Source: Lacibacter sp. H375 | GTDB lineage: Bacteria; Bacteroidota; Bacteroidia; Chitinophagales; Chitinophagaceae | Assembly (NCBI RefSeq): GCF_037892425.1 | Contig: NZ_JBBKTT010000001.1 | Span: 2,108,001 to 2,172,000 of the forward strand | DNA length: 64,000 bases | Reading direction: 5' to 3' | Part shown: piece by piece, positions 46,994 through 55,561 of the stretch | How the letters are laid out: each line of letters opens with the position of its first letter | Numbering within the stretch: position 1 is the stretch's first letter | Made by a program: the position numbers and the translations under genes | Notes under the pieces: generated by a model | Told to the model about the DNA's origin: nothing | The model's database searches: none | The model's input: only the letters and a program-made list of their open reading frames with translations

Positions 46994-48642
46994 TTCAGTT
47001 TCGAATTTTCGATGATCATTTCTGCTAAGCGTCCATCACGTTTGTAAATATCGTTACGTAGGTTCAATCTTCCATCACGATCAACCCACGATGTGAAATA
47101 AGCAATATATACAGGAATGGGCTTCTTAATCTTAACATACATTTCTTTTTCTGCATTCATTGCTGAATCAATACGTTCTTCTGTCCATTCGGGTTGATGA
47201 CGTAATACATAGTTGGCCAAACGTCTTGGATCTTCCACACGAATACATCCATGACTGAAAGCACGCTTATCCTGGCTGAATAATGATTTTGATGGCGTAT
47301 CGTGCAGGTAAATGCTGTGACTGTTGGGAAATAAAAATTTCACTTTGCCCAATGCATTCCATGGGCCGGGCTTTTGCCGAACTGCATTGCCATTCCATTC
47401 CATATGGTTACGTTCAAGGTAGTTACTGTTTCTGCGAATGGCTGGAAGGATTTCTTTTTTCATAATGCCCGGCGGCACATTCCAGTAAGGACTGAACACC
47501 ACATTGTTCATCATGCCATTGAAAATAGCTGTTTTGTTTAATGCAGTACCAACAACAACGTTCATACTCCATACTAATGAATCGTTTTCATACGCATGAA
47601 ATTTATACTCGGGTATGTTGATCACAATGTAATCGGTTTTTAAAGCAACCGGCAGCCAACGGCAACGCTCCATGTTCACGATGATCTGCTCAACCCGCTT
47701 GGTAATTGGATAGTTCAGTTCTGCAAGCATGCTTGTGCCAACAATGCCATCGTCTTTAATACCATAACGCTGTTGAAAATTTTTAACTGCACTTTCCAAT
47801 TCAAGATCAAACACAGTTGATTGATTATTGCTTTTAAGATCACCCAATAAGTAAAGATGTTCTCTTATTTCAGGAATGATCTTGCTGCTGTCGTTAAGAC
47901 GATATGATTTCTTATCTGCCTTGATCGGCTTCCATTTCCCACTTTCTGCAAGCGTTCTGTATTGCTTCAAAAATGTTTTTAATAAACCATACTGTCGGTA
48001 AACTGGTTCTGTTTGCATGAATGCCGATGACGGTACTTCGAGCAGCGAATCGAGAAAAGCTTCGTAAGATAATTTCTTGCGGGGCAGATCCCAGTTGGTT
48101 GCACGCATGGCTTTTGCATCAAGTCCGCTCCATATTTTCTTTGCATAAAAAAAATACTGTGCAGTGAGCATTAGTTCAGCGGTGCTGTTGGCTTTCTCTG
48201 TAAAATTTTCTGTTGAATCATTGTCCATCAGCTTGTGAAACTCTTCTTCATACAATATTTGTACAGGCACACCTTCATCAGAAATATTTTCGATCTTGTT
48301 AAACAGGTTACCTGCCTGTTCAATCATTCCATTCGAATCAAACCAGGCGTAAGCAAATTTGCGATGACTATAAAACACTAACAGGTCCTTTTCGTATGGT
48401 TTTAGTTTTGGGTACTTGCTGAAGAAGGCAGGAATAGCGCTACTGTCGAATTTCAATTTTGTTTGAGTGCTGAAATTACCCGGCAAAGTAATGTCGGGTT
48501 GTGTTTTTGGGATCGTATCTGTCGTAACGGCTTTGTCTTTCCCGTTAGATGATTTACAACCGGTAAAGCCAGCTATTACAATAGTGAGAAGCAGAGAAGC
48601 TGAACAAAGTGTTTTGAGGAGCATTCGATGAGATTGATGCAT
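46990..48642 (-). CDS. L,D-transpeptidase of YcbB/LdtD type
   Basis: A 550-residue envelope enzyme that forms 3-3 cross-links in peptidoglycan. The N-terminus is a lipoprotein-like signal (TIVIAGFTGC); an inner ATG at 48624 is possible. A scaffold domain is followed by a peptidoglycan-binding repeat (NFQQRYGIKDDGIVGTSMLAELN, about 285-310) and a YkuD catalytic domain with the cysteine in SHGCIRVEDPRRLANYVL, preceded by IYLHDTP. All core residues are intact. It starts just after the rplI terminator and overlaps the next gene. Confidence 0.93.
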   Translation of the reverse strand: MHQSHRMLLKTLCSASLLLTIVIAGFTGCKSSNGKDKAVTTDTIPKTQPDITLPGNFSTQTKLKFDSSAIPAFFSKYPKLKPYEKDLLVFYSHRKFAYAWFDSNGMIEQAGNLFNKIENISDEGVPVQILYEEEFHKLMDNDSTENFTEKANSTAELMLTAQYFFYAKKIWSGLDAKAMRATNWDLPRKKLSYEAFLDSLLEVPSSAFMQTEPVYRQYGLLKTFLKQYRTLAESGKWKPIKADKKSYRLNDSSKIIPEIREHLYLLGDLKSNNQSTVFDLELESAVKNFQQRYGIKDDGIVGTSMLAELNYPITKRVEQIIVNMERCRWLPVALKTDYIVINIPEYKFHAYENDSLVWSMNVVVGTALNKTAIFNGMMNNVVFSPYWNVPPGIMKKEILPAIRRNSNYLERNHMEWNGNAVRQKPGPWNALGKVKFLFPNSHSIYLHDTPSKSLFSQDKRAFSHGCIRVEDPRRLANYVLRHQPEWTEERIDSAMNAEKEMYVKIKKPIPVYIAYFTSWVDRDGRLNLRNDIYKRDGRLAEMIIENSKLK

Positions 48643-48647
48643 GAAAA

Positions 48648-48677
48648 TAAAAAAGTCCTGCTTAAAAAAGCAGGACT
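48648..48677 (-). terminator. Terminator of the rpsF-rpsR-rplI operon
   Basis: Ten-base stem AGTCCTGCTT/AAGCAGGACT with an AAAA loop; the A-rich left side reads as a T-run on the minus strand. It lies 22 bases after the rplI stop and only five bases before the next start codon. Confidence 0.85.
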
Positions 48678-48699
48678 CATTATTTCGATCAAAAAGAAA

Positions 48700-49149
48700 T
48701 TAAGCTTCAGCTACAACTTCAATTTCAATTTCAGCTTCGTTACCGTTAGCAAAATCAACTTTTGCTTTGTGAGTTCCGAGTTCTTTCACTTCATCCAACA
48801 GGTGGATCTTGCGGCGATCGATCTCGTAACCTTTTTGCTCACGGATTGCACGTGCGATCATAACGGTTGTAACGCTACCGAAGATCTTACCACTTGTACC
48901 TGTTTTAGCTGTAAGCTTAACAGGAGCTTCAGTAAGTTTTGCAATTACCGACTTGATTTCAGCCAACATTGCATCTTCTTTCTTCTTCTGCACTTTTAAA
49001 CGCTCAGCTAATTGCTTTACGTTTGAAGGAGAAGCTTCAACAGCGAATTTCTGAGGGATCAAAAAGTTACGAGCGTAACCGTTCTTAACTTTAACTACCT
49101 CGTTCTTACCGCCGAGTGTGTTTACATCCTGAATTAAAATAACTTCCAT
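48700..49149 (-). CDS. rplI: 50S ribosomal protein L9
   Basis: A 149-residue ribosomal protein with the N-terminal signature MEVILIQDVNTLGGKNEVVKVKNGYARNFLIPQKFA, the long connecting helix (KQLAERLKVQKKKEDAMLAEIKSV) and the C-terminal rRNA-binding domain with GKIFGSVTTVMIARAI. It completes the rpsF-rpsR-rplI operon, 86 bases after rpsR. Confidence 0.98.
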   Translation of the reverse strand: MEVILIQDVNTLGGKNEVVKVKNGYARNFLIPQKFAVEASPSNVKQLAERLKVQKKKEDAMLAEIKSVIAKLTEAPVKLTAKTGTSGKIFGSVTTVMIARAIREQKGYEIDRRKIHLLDEVKELGTHKAKVDFANGNEAEIEIEVVAEA

Positions 49150-49235
49150 TGTTTTGTTTTTTAGTTTCCGAAACCCAGTTTTTCAACTGTCTTCTCCGCC
49201 TTGGCTGAGAGTTAGGGAAAGGTTCACTAATTGTT

Positions 49236-49499
49236 TTATTTCAAAAGATCAGTTACATAAGGAAGCAATGCCATTTGACGTGCTTTCTTAATTGCATCTG
49301 ATAATTTACGTTGGTACTTAAGAGAGTTACCAGTTAAACGACGGGGAAGGATCTTACCCTGTTCGTTCAAAAACTTTTTCAGGAACTCAACATCTTTGTA
49401 ATCGATGTAACGGATACCATACTTTTTGAAGCGGCAATATTTTTTGCGTGGCTTCTCGGTCTTAATCGCCGTCAGGTATTTAATTTCATTCTTTGCCAT
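49236..49499 (-). CDS. rpsR: 30S ribosomal protein S18
   Basis: An 87-residue protein with [60 protein letters not shown], the full S18 core. It partners S6 on the platform of the small subunit. It starts three bases after the rpsF stop codon. Confidence 0.98.
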   Translation of the reverse strand: MAKNEIKYLTAIKTEKPRKKYCRFKKYGIRYIDYKDVEFLKKFLNEQGKILPRRLTGNSLKYQRKLSDAIKKARQMALLPYVTDLLK

Positions 49500-49502
49500 G
49501 AC

Positions 49503-49856
49503 TTATGCCTCCGCTTTTAAGTTACCAGTAGGAACGCCATTCTTCTTTTTGTAGTTGTACTCAACGGCGTATTTGTCGAGTGCAGTGTACATGTGACGGA
49601 GCACTTGCTCATCACGGTGGAGTTGTACATTCAGCTTAGCATTGAAATCTGAAGCTGCTTTGTACTCAATTACCCAGTAAATACCGGTTGTTTTTTTCTC
49701 GATTGGATAGGCGAGAGATTTTAAACCCCAAGGATTGCTGTTCACCACTTCTCCGCCATTTGCTGCGAGTAGATCGGTGTAGCGTTTTTGTGCTGCCTTG
49801 AATTCTTCTTCAGACAGAACCGGGGTAAAAATCACCATCATTTCGTAATTGTTCAT
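49503..49856 (-). CDS. rpsF: 30S ribosomal protein S6
   Basis: A 117-residue protein starting MNNYEMMVIFTPVLSEEEF, with GLKSLAYPIEKKTTGIYWVIEYKA and the closing LHRDEQVLRHMYTALDK. The frame continues 31 codons upstream into the leader, but homology sets the ATG at 49856. First gene of the operon. The leader of about 87 bases can form several hairpins. Confidence 0.98.
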   Translation of the reverse strand: MNNYEMMVIFTPVLSEEEFKAAQKRYTDLLAANGGEVVNSNPWGLKSLAYPIEKKTTGIYWVIEYKAASDFNAKLNVQLHRDEQVLRHMYTALDKYAVEYNYKKKNGVPTGNLKAEA

Positions 49857-49954
49857 TACTGTTTGTGATTTAAAATTAATAATTGGGTTTGCCCATTGGA
49901 CTCCGACCGTTAAGTCGAAGAATCTGCCAATACAGATTTGGGGCTGCAAAGGTA
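49857..49954 (-). promoter_or_regulatory. rpsF promoter and structured leader
   Basis: On the minus strand TACCTTTG (49954-49947) is a canonical -7 box. The leader that follows holds three possible hairpins: AATCTG/CAGATT, GACT/AGTC around a CGG-containing loop, and TGGG-CAAA-CCCA. Such a leader fits S6:S18 autoregulation known in other bacteria; the specific binding motif was not verified. Confidence 0.45.
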
Positions 49955-50070
49955 GGGGAAAGAGGCCGAAAATGGCGCAGTGGAAGCGGATTATTTTAGC
50001 CTGAAATCCTTTGCTGGCAAAGATCGGCTGAAAGAATTGGTTTTGAATGTGTTTGCAGGTAATCCCTAAT

Positions 50071-50105
50071 AAAAAAGCGCCCCACCTAAAGCGGGGCGCT
50101 TTTTT
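50071..50105. terminator. Bidirectional terminator after the T9SS nuclease gene
   Basis: Eight-base GC-rich stem AGCGCCCC/GGGGCGCT with flanking A-run and T-run. It lies 18 bases beyond the nuclease stop codon on the minus strand. Confidence 0.9.
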
Positions 50106-50122
50106 ATTTATCTATTCAAAGA

Positions 50123-53100
50123 TCAGAGTTTCAGGAGTTTGATCACTTTTCGATCAGTTCCCTGGGTTATTTCGGCAAAGTAGATACCGGAATGGAACCC
50201 TTCACCGATGGTCAGTTTCTGGGTAGGGCTGATGTTGGTACGTTGTTCCAGCACTCGGCCCTGAATATCGAGCACCCTCAAATTAATGTTCCCGGTCTGT
50301 TCAGCTTTAATGACAAGAGTAAACTCAACTGTTGATGGGTTTGGTAATACCTGAATAGAAAGCTTACCAGCTGCTGTGCCCACCAATCTTGTTGAAGTCG
50401 TTGGAGTTGTTACCGTGCAACTAGCCAACATGTCACCATGTGCTAAATGATTCACTACATCACTTTGGCTTATGCTGATATTGTGTGATCCGCTGCCTGT
50501 TTTGTGGCAGATGGTTACTTTATCAAGTTTCTTTCCGCTTCTGATATCCAAAACATCGATAGCCTTTTTAGCACTTGCCTGGCAACCATTTGCATCCGTT
50601 ACAGTAACTGTGTAAGTTGTTTCGGTTGTTGGACTTACTATCGCTGTTGATGTGGTTGCTCCACTTGACCAGCTGTAATTATAAGATGGCGTGCCGCCAC
50701 TTGCATTTGCTGTTAATGTAAGTGATGAAGCAGGTGAATAGCCAATGTAAACTGTGTTTGCCAATGTTCCTGTTGGTAATGCATATCCATCAGGAATAGT
50801 AACAGTTGGATTTGTATTGATGATTACTGATGTACTGCATGTTGCTGAATTACCCCAACTATCAGTTGCTGTCCATACAATAACACTTGTGCCGATGTTG
50901 AATGTGCCGCTTGCATCATTGCCAGTACCGTTACGTTCAGTTGCGCCGGTAATCGTGTAACTATAAGTGAGTGCATCACCGCAATCATCGGTTGCAACAA
51001 AAGCAGGAACAGAATAGCTGTTTGGAGATGCAGCACAGAATTTCACTTCAGCAGCGCAGGTGGTTACTGCAGGCGCTGTTGTGTTGTTGAAACGGTAACG
51101 GCTGAATACAGGATAGTGATCTGATGTTGTAGAACCGTAATTGCTAACAAGTGATGTAACATCGGTGAGAATTTTTGCACTTGACGGAAGATAGTTGGTA
51201 ACCAACTCATTTGAAATGGTTACATGATCGATCACATCGTCATAACTCACCGTTGATTTCTTACCTGCCAGGCTTAATGGCAATGTTACAGGTGTGAAGT
51301 TTTCTGTATCGTTGGTGAAGATGGAATATGATGTGATCGTAAATCCATCTGTGATCGATTCATCCAGGTCATCGTTATAATCTCCAAGCATAATGATGTT
51401 ATCATTTGCATAGTTCTGTTGCAAAGTGTAATGCAATGTATCAGCACCACGTTTTCTCCTGTTGTAAGATGTTGCTGTAGGCGCTGTGTTTGCTTTTGCA
51501 TGAGCCAATACAAATTTCACAGGCTTAGTTACACAATTGAGCGTAACATCTGCACTCATCATAAATGGAAAACGACCGCTTGCCCAATAGTCGTAAGCAG
51601 GATTTGCGACATCTGCTGCTGAGTTAATGCCTGCCGAAAGCAATGCATTTGTTGTTACATTACTCAACACCGATGGTTTGTAAATGAATGCCAGTTTTTG
51701 TGCAGTTGCCAATGCTGATGGAGGATTAATACTTGTATTTGTATGTGAACCATAATTGCTGATCACATAAGTATAACCGGGCATCTGATCTACTACCGCT
51801 TTTAATCTTTCTTCGCTTACTATTTCTGTAACTGCATACACATCTGCATTAAGATTGCTGAGAATAGTTTTTACATTCTGTTCCTGTTGTGCATCATTGG
51901 TTGGGCCATTACCTGTGCTGCCAAACCATTCAATGTTCCAGTTCACTACTTCAAGAGTGGTAACCGGATCAATACTTGTTCCGCCCAGATTAATGGTTTG
52001 AGAAATATCGCCGGTTGTAATTGCAATGTTGCCTGCAAAATCCTGGTTGTTTTGCGTGGGCGCAAAACGAACATAAACTGTTTTCGAAAGATTGTTTGCT
52101 TCTGCGACAGTATATGAAATAGATGAACTGAAACTACTGCCATCTTTTGACAATGCAAATGCACCTGTTGATGTTAACATTACATCATTCGTCAGATCAT
52201 TCCCAATAAAGCTGAATGTTTTAGTTGCAGTTGTTCCACTTGCTGCAAATGCGAACTGAACATCAGTAGTACTTACAGTTAAACTTGGTGGCGGTGGCAC
52301 AGGTGAATTGCCGAGGCTGATATCATCCAATGTCCAACGGGCACCTTCATCTTCATCAGAATAATACACAAAAGCAAAATGCACATTACTTCCTTTGAAT
52401 GCAGAAAGGTTGATATTTTCTGACAAGGTCCACACGTTTGAAGTTTGTGATGGGAACTTGCCGTTAATATCAGTCCATGTTGCCAAAGAAGGATCGCCAT
52501 TTACATAGTCAGTTGATACTTTTAATTGTAGTGGTTGACCATTGAATGCAGTGCGACTCCAGAATGAAAGCAATGGATAATTGGTTGCTGTTAAATTGAA
52601 CGAAGGAGAGATCAGCCAATCAGTATTCAGCACATTTGTACCTCCGGAAAAACCATTGATCTGTACACCGCTTGGGAAAGCAGTTGTGCCTGCCGGAGCA
52701 TTTGGATCACGACCGAATGTAGTACATGCCCAAACTATACTTCCAACCTGGCTGTATTGTGTAAAGCCATCACTCAAACCTGAAGTACAGTTCTGGAAAT
52801 TTGCAACATAAATATTGATGCCTGTTGTAAATGCCCAGGTACTGTTGCCGGTGATACCAGCAAAAGGATTGCCTTCAAGATCAGCAATAGCACCTGCAGA
52901 AATTTCAAGGTAATATTGCGTGTTCACTTGAAGATTGTTGAGTGTAACGCTTAATGTGCGTGCTGCAAGTATTGCATCGGCAATATTAATTGTACGGACA
53001 ATACTGTTATCACTTGTTTTCTTCAACACAATCGTTCCGTTTCCTTTCATCACATCTTCATTGAATGTAACAGATGCAGAAAGATTGACAGGCGTATTGG

Positions 53101-54730
53101 TTGTTCCATTTGCAGGAACCAATGTTGTTACTGTAGGAGGAATAAGATCAACAGGGTTGGCTTCAATGCTGAAATCATCAACTGCTAATCCATCATCAGA
53201 ACCGCTTGCATTAAAGTCATTCCAGCGAATAAGAAAAACAGCTCCCGCAGGAATAGATAAACCACGAATGGTGTAAACAACCTCTGTTTTATTTTCAATT
53301 GCGTTACCATCTTTAGCACCGATTACAGAGCTGATATTGGGCGTGGAAAAATCAAGAGCTGTTGCGTCTGTCCATGTACCGTTAGCAAGACTGGTTGCAT
53401 TAAGACTATATTGGAAAGACAGTTTGTCTGCTCTTAATGTTGTACCCAACCGCCATTCTTCACCGGTATAACTGATCTTTAATTTTGTAATAACAGTTCC
53501 GGAATTGTTCTGAATCTGTGCACCGATAACTGAAATGAGACTTCCTGATTGCACTGTGCCCAATGCTCTGTCGCTACTTCCGCTTGCTCCAAAACTGTAA
53601 GTATCACCTGAAGTTGACGAACCTGTACCTGCGCTGTATAATCCATTTGCATTAGTTAATGTCTCTGAAAATAACCAACCTGTGGGGAGAGCTGATGATG
53701 TGCCTGTGCTGGCCAAGGAATTAAAATCCTGCGTGTAGCTCGTTACGAGAGAAATATATGGGCTTGCAAGTACATCATTGTCTGTAAGATTAATACTTGC
53801 GTTGCCTGTTGCAATAATTGCAGGACTTGTAACAGAATTAATAGTAATATCAATTGTTTCAGTTCCTTCAATAAGAATATCATCAACAGTATTAAGTGTA
53901 ACAATTGCGGATGTGTTACCTGCTGCAATGGTTACTGATCCGGCTTGCGGATTTGTGTAATCGCTTACAATAGTTGCCGAACCTGTTAACGAATATGTAA
54001 CGGTAATCCCTCCTGCAGGAGCAGGCGCAGATGAGCTAATCGTAAATGTTCCATTGGTAGCGGGCTCAGCTGCATTTGTTCCGGCAGCTGCCGAAACAGA
54101 TATTACAGAACCTGAACATGGATTTAGGGTTGAAGCCGTATTTCTCGGAGTGGGGGCTCCTGCAGCAAAATCAGCAGCGTTATTATTGTTATCTGTACAA
54201 CCGTTTAAAGCTCTTTTCACAGCATTTGTATTGGATGGGGCAGGAGTTGCGCCGGCGCCTTCAAAACAATTTGCTGTTGTACCAAATCCAACAAAGTCAA
54301 CAACTGTTGGCCCTGTTGGGCAACTTGTTCCGGCAGTAATTAATGTATTTACATTTAGCAATGCTACTTTGCCTGCTGTTCCGCCCATTGCAATTGTACC
54401 TGTTACATCGGGAGTTGGTAAAGGGGTCGTGCCTCCAGCGCCTTGTGCCTGCTGAATAAGATAATACTGGCCAGGCGCAATGGTTATGTTTGTAAGATCC
54501 GTCTTTGCCCAAGAGGTGCCTGTTGCTGATGCGTATTGTACTGACCAGCCGTTGAGGCTAACGGAATTTGTTCCCCTGTTAAACAATTCAATAAAATCAT
54601 GCGTGTAAGTTGCACCGGTATTTCCACCGCCACCATACACCTGACTAATTACTACTTGCGAAGAACTGGTTAAGATAAATGCTGTTACAAATAGTAGCGA
54701 CAGCAACAACCGTAGTTGAAGTTTTCTCAT
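50123..54730 (-). CDS. Large T9SS-secreted multidomain protein with endonuclease/exonuclease/phosphatase domain
   Basis: A 1535-residue secreted protein. After the signal peptide come a lamin-tail domain (about 25-200, FIELFNRGTNSVSLNGWSVQY), a Calx-beta domain (205-320), two beta-sandwich choice-of-anchor-like modules, an SbsA-type Ig domain (about 535-640), a further beta domain, an endonuclease/exonuclease/phosphatase domain (about 925-1200) with VVNWNIEWFG, the metal Glu in AVTEIVSEE, GDYNDDLDE and SDHYPVFSRYRF, then HYR/Ig-like repeats and a T9SS sorting domain ending VIKLLKL. Catalytic motifs look intact, so extracellular DNase or phosphodiesterase activity is likely. It is monocistronic. 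Confidence 0.88.
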   Translation of the reverse strand: MRKLQLRLLLSLLFVTAFILTSSSQVVISQVYGGGGNTGATYTHDFIELFNRGTNSVSLNGWSVQYASATGTSWAKTDLTNITIAPGQYYLIQQAQGAGGTTPLPTPDVTGTIAMGGTAGKVALLNVNTLITAGTSCPTGPTVVDFVGFGTTANCFEGAGATPAPSNTNAVKRALNGCTDNNNNAADFAAGAPTPRNTASTLNPCSGSVISVSAAAGTNAAEPATNGTFTISSSAPAPAGGITVTYSLTGSATIVSDYTNPQAGSVTIAAGNTSAIVTLNTVDDILIEGTETIDITINSVTSPAIIATGNASINLTDNDVLASPYISLVTSYTQDFNSLASTGTSSALPTGWLFSETLTNANGLYSAGTGSSTSGDTYSFGASGSSDRALGTVQSGSLISVIGAQIQNNSGTVITKLKISYTGEEWRLGTTLRADKLSFQYSLNATSLANGTWTDATALDFSTPNISSVIGAKDGNAIENKTEVVYTIRGLSIPAGAVFLIRWNDFNASGSDDGLAVDDFSIEANPVDLIPPTVTTLVPANGTTNTPVNLSASVTFNEDVMKGNGTIVLKKTSDNSIVRTINIADAILAARTLSVTLNNLQVNTQYYLEISAGAIADLEGNPFAGITGNSTWAFTTGINIYVANFQNCTSGLSDGFTQYSQVGSIVWACTTFGRDPNAPAGTTAFPSGVQINGFSGGTNVLNTDWLISPSFNLTATNYPLLSFWSRTAFNGQPLQLKVSTDYVNGDPSLATWTDINGKFPSQTSNVWTLSENINLSAFKGSNVHFAFVYYSDEDEGARWTLDDISLGNSPVPPPPSLTVSTTDVQFAFAASGTTATKTFSFIGNDLTNDVMLTSTGAFALSKDGSSFSSSISYTVAEANNLSKTVYVRFAPTQNNQDFAGNIAITTGDISQTINLGGTSIDPVTTLEVVNWNIEWFGSTGNGPTNDAQQEQNVKTILSNLNADVYAVTEIVSEERLKAVVDQMPGYTYVISNYGSHTNTSINPPSALATAQKLAFIYKPSVLSNVTTNALLSAGINSAADVANPAYDYWASGRFPFMMSADVTLNCVTKPVKFVLAHAKANTAPTATSYNRRKRGADTLHYTLQQNYANDNIIMLGDYNDDLDESITDGFTITSYSIFTNDTENFTPVTLPLSLAGKKSTVSYDDVIDHVTISNELVTNYLPSSAKILTDVTSLVSNYGSTTSDHYPVFSRYRFNNTTAPAVTTCAAEVKFCAASPNSYSVPAFVATDDCGDALTYSYTITGATERNGTGNDASGTFNIGTSVIVWTATDSWGNSATCSTSVIINTNPTVTIPDGYALPTGTLANTVYIGYSPASSLTLTANASGGTPSYNYSWSSGATTSTAIVSPTTETTYTVTVTDANGCQASAKKAIDVLDIRSGKKLDKVTICHKTGSGSHNISISQSDVVNHLAHGDMLASCTVTTPTTSTRLVGTAAGKLSIQVLPNPSTVEFTLVIKAEQTGNINLRVLDIQGRVLEQRTNISPTQKLTIGEGFHSGIYFAEITQGTDRKVIKLLKL

Positions 54731-54877
54731 TGCTTTAGTTTACGTTACTTAAAAAATGTGGAAGATTACAGGAAAAGGATCGGATTAATCGGCAGGATTT
54801 GGAAGATTAAATGTAAGGCCTATCAATGGCTTCGCACCAAAAATCGGGATGAAATATTTATTAACAATGAAACATCC

Positions 54878-55561
54878 TCAAACCTTGGGCTTACTTTTCG
54901 AAAGAATGATTCCTTCAAGGAAATTGTATTTTTTGATTCGGTATAAAACGTCATAACCGTCCGCAAAAAACAATTCTTCGTGCCTTGGGCTGCAATAAAT
55001 TACATACAGGTCACGTGGGTATTGCTGTAAAGAATTATTGATTTTTTGGATGATCTTCTTCATTAGCACTTCATCAAACGGATTAAACAAAAACACTGTG
55101 CTTACGTCTTTACTGATTTCCAGCGTTGTAATGTCGCTCCATGATAATTCATATTGAATGGATGGGAAACGTTCTTTTGTAAGAGAAAGATTTTGTTCTG
55201 CCTGTTCGATCAATTGTTTTGCAAAATCAATTCCATATAATTTTGTAAATCCATAAGCAGCAGCCACACATAATGCTCTTCCTTTGCCGCAACCAATATC
55301 TAAAAATATTCCTCTCTTTGCGTTCGCTGGAAGATGTTCAAGCACATGTTCAATGGTGAAATAATTCACCGGCATGTATTCAGTAGCATGTGATAATTGA
55401 TTTCCTTTTATTTGAAATTCTGCAAGATCGTTAGCTGAAGTACTGTTGATGCCATATTTTTTCTCACCTCTTAGTTCTTGTTTTAAGGTAAAGAAACCTA
55501 GCCTGATGCCCCAGTTTGAAGCGATGTATAAGAAGTAGTTTATGTGTTGCAGTAGTTTCAA
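54878..55561 (-). CDS. SAM-dependent methyltransferase
   Basis: A 227-residue class I methyltransferase with the SAM-binding motif FLDIGCGKGRALCVAAAYG, the acidic loop LYGIDFAKQLIEQAEQN, and VFLFNPFDEVLMKKII in the position of motif IV. The substrate is unknown. The start codon is a TTG that overlaps the recJ stop (TTGA, 55558-55561), with no nearby ATG; coupling to recJ translation is therefore likely. Confidence 0.83.
   Translation of the reverse strand: MKLLQHINYFLYIASNWGIRLGFFTLKQELRGEKKYGINSTSANDLAEFQIKGNQLSHATEYMPVNYFTIEHVLEHLPANAKRGIFLDIGCGKGRALCVAAAYGFTKLYGIDFAKQLIEQAEQNLSLTKERFPSIQYELSWSDITTLEISKDVSTVFLFNPFDEVLMKKIIQKINNSLQQYPRDLYVIYCSPRHEELFFADGYDVLYRIKKYNFLEGIILSKSKPKV

Noticed and set aside
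50754-54455. Several long plus-strand frames opposite the T9SS nuclease gene
   Set aside because: They mirror the repetitive Thr/Ala/Val-rich coding sequence of the minus-strand gene and have low-complexity translations.
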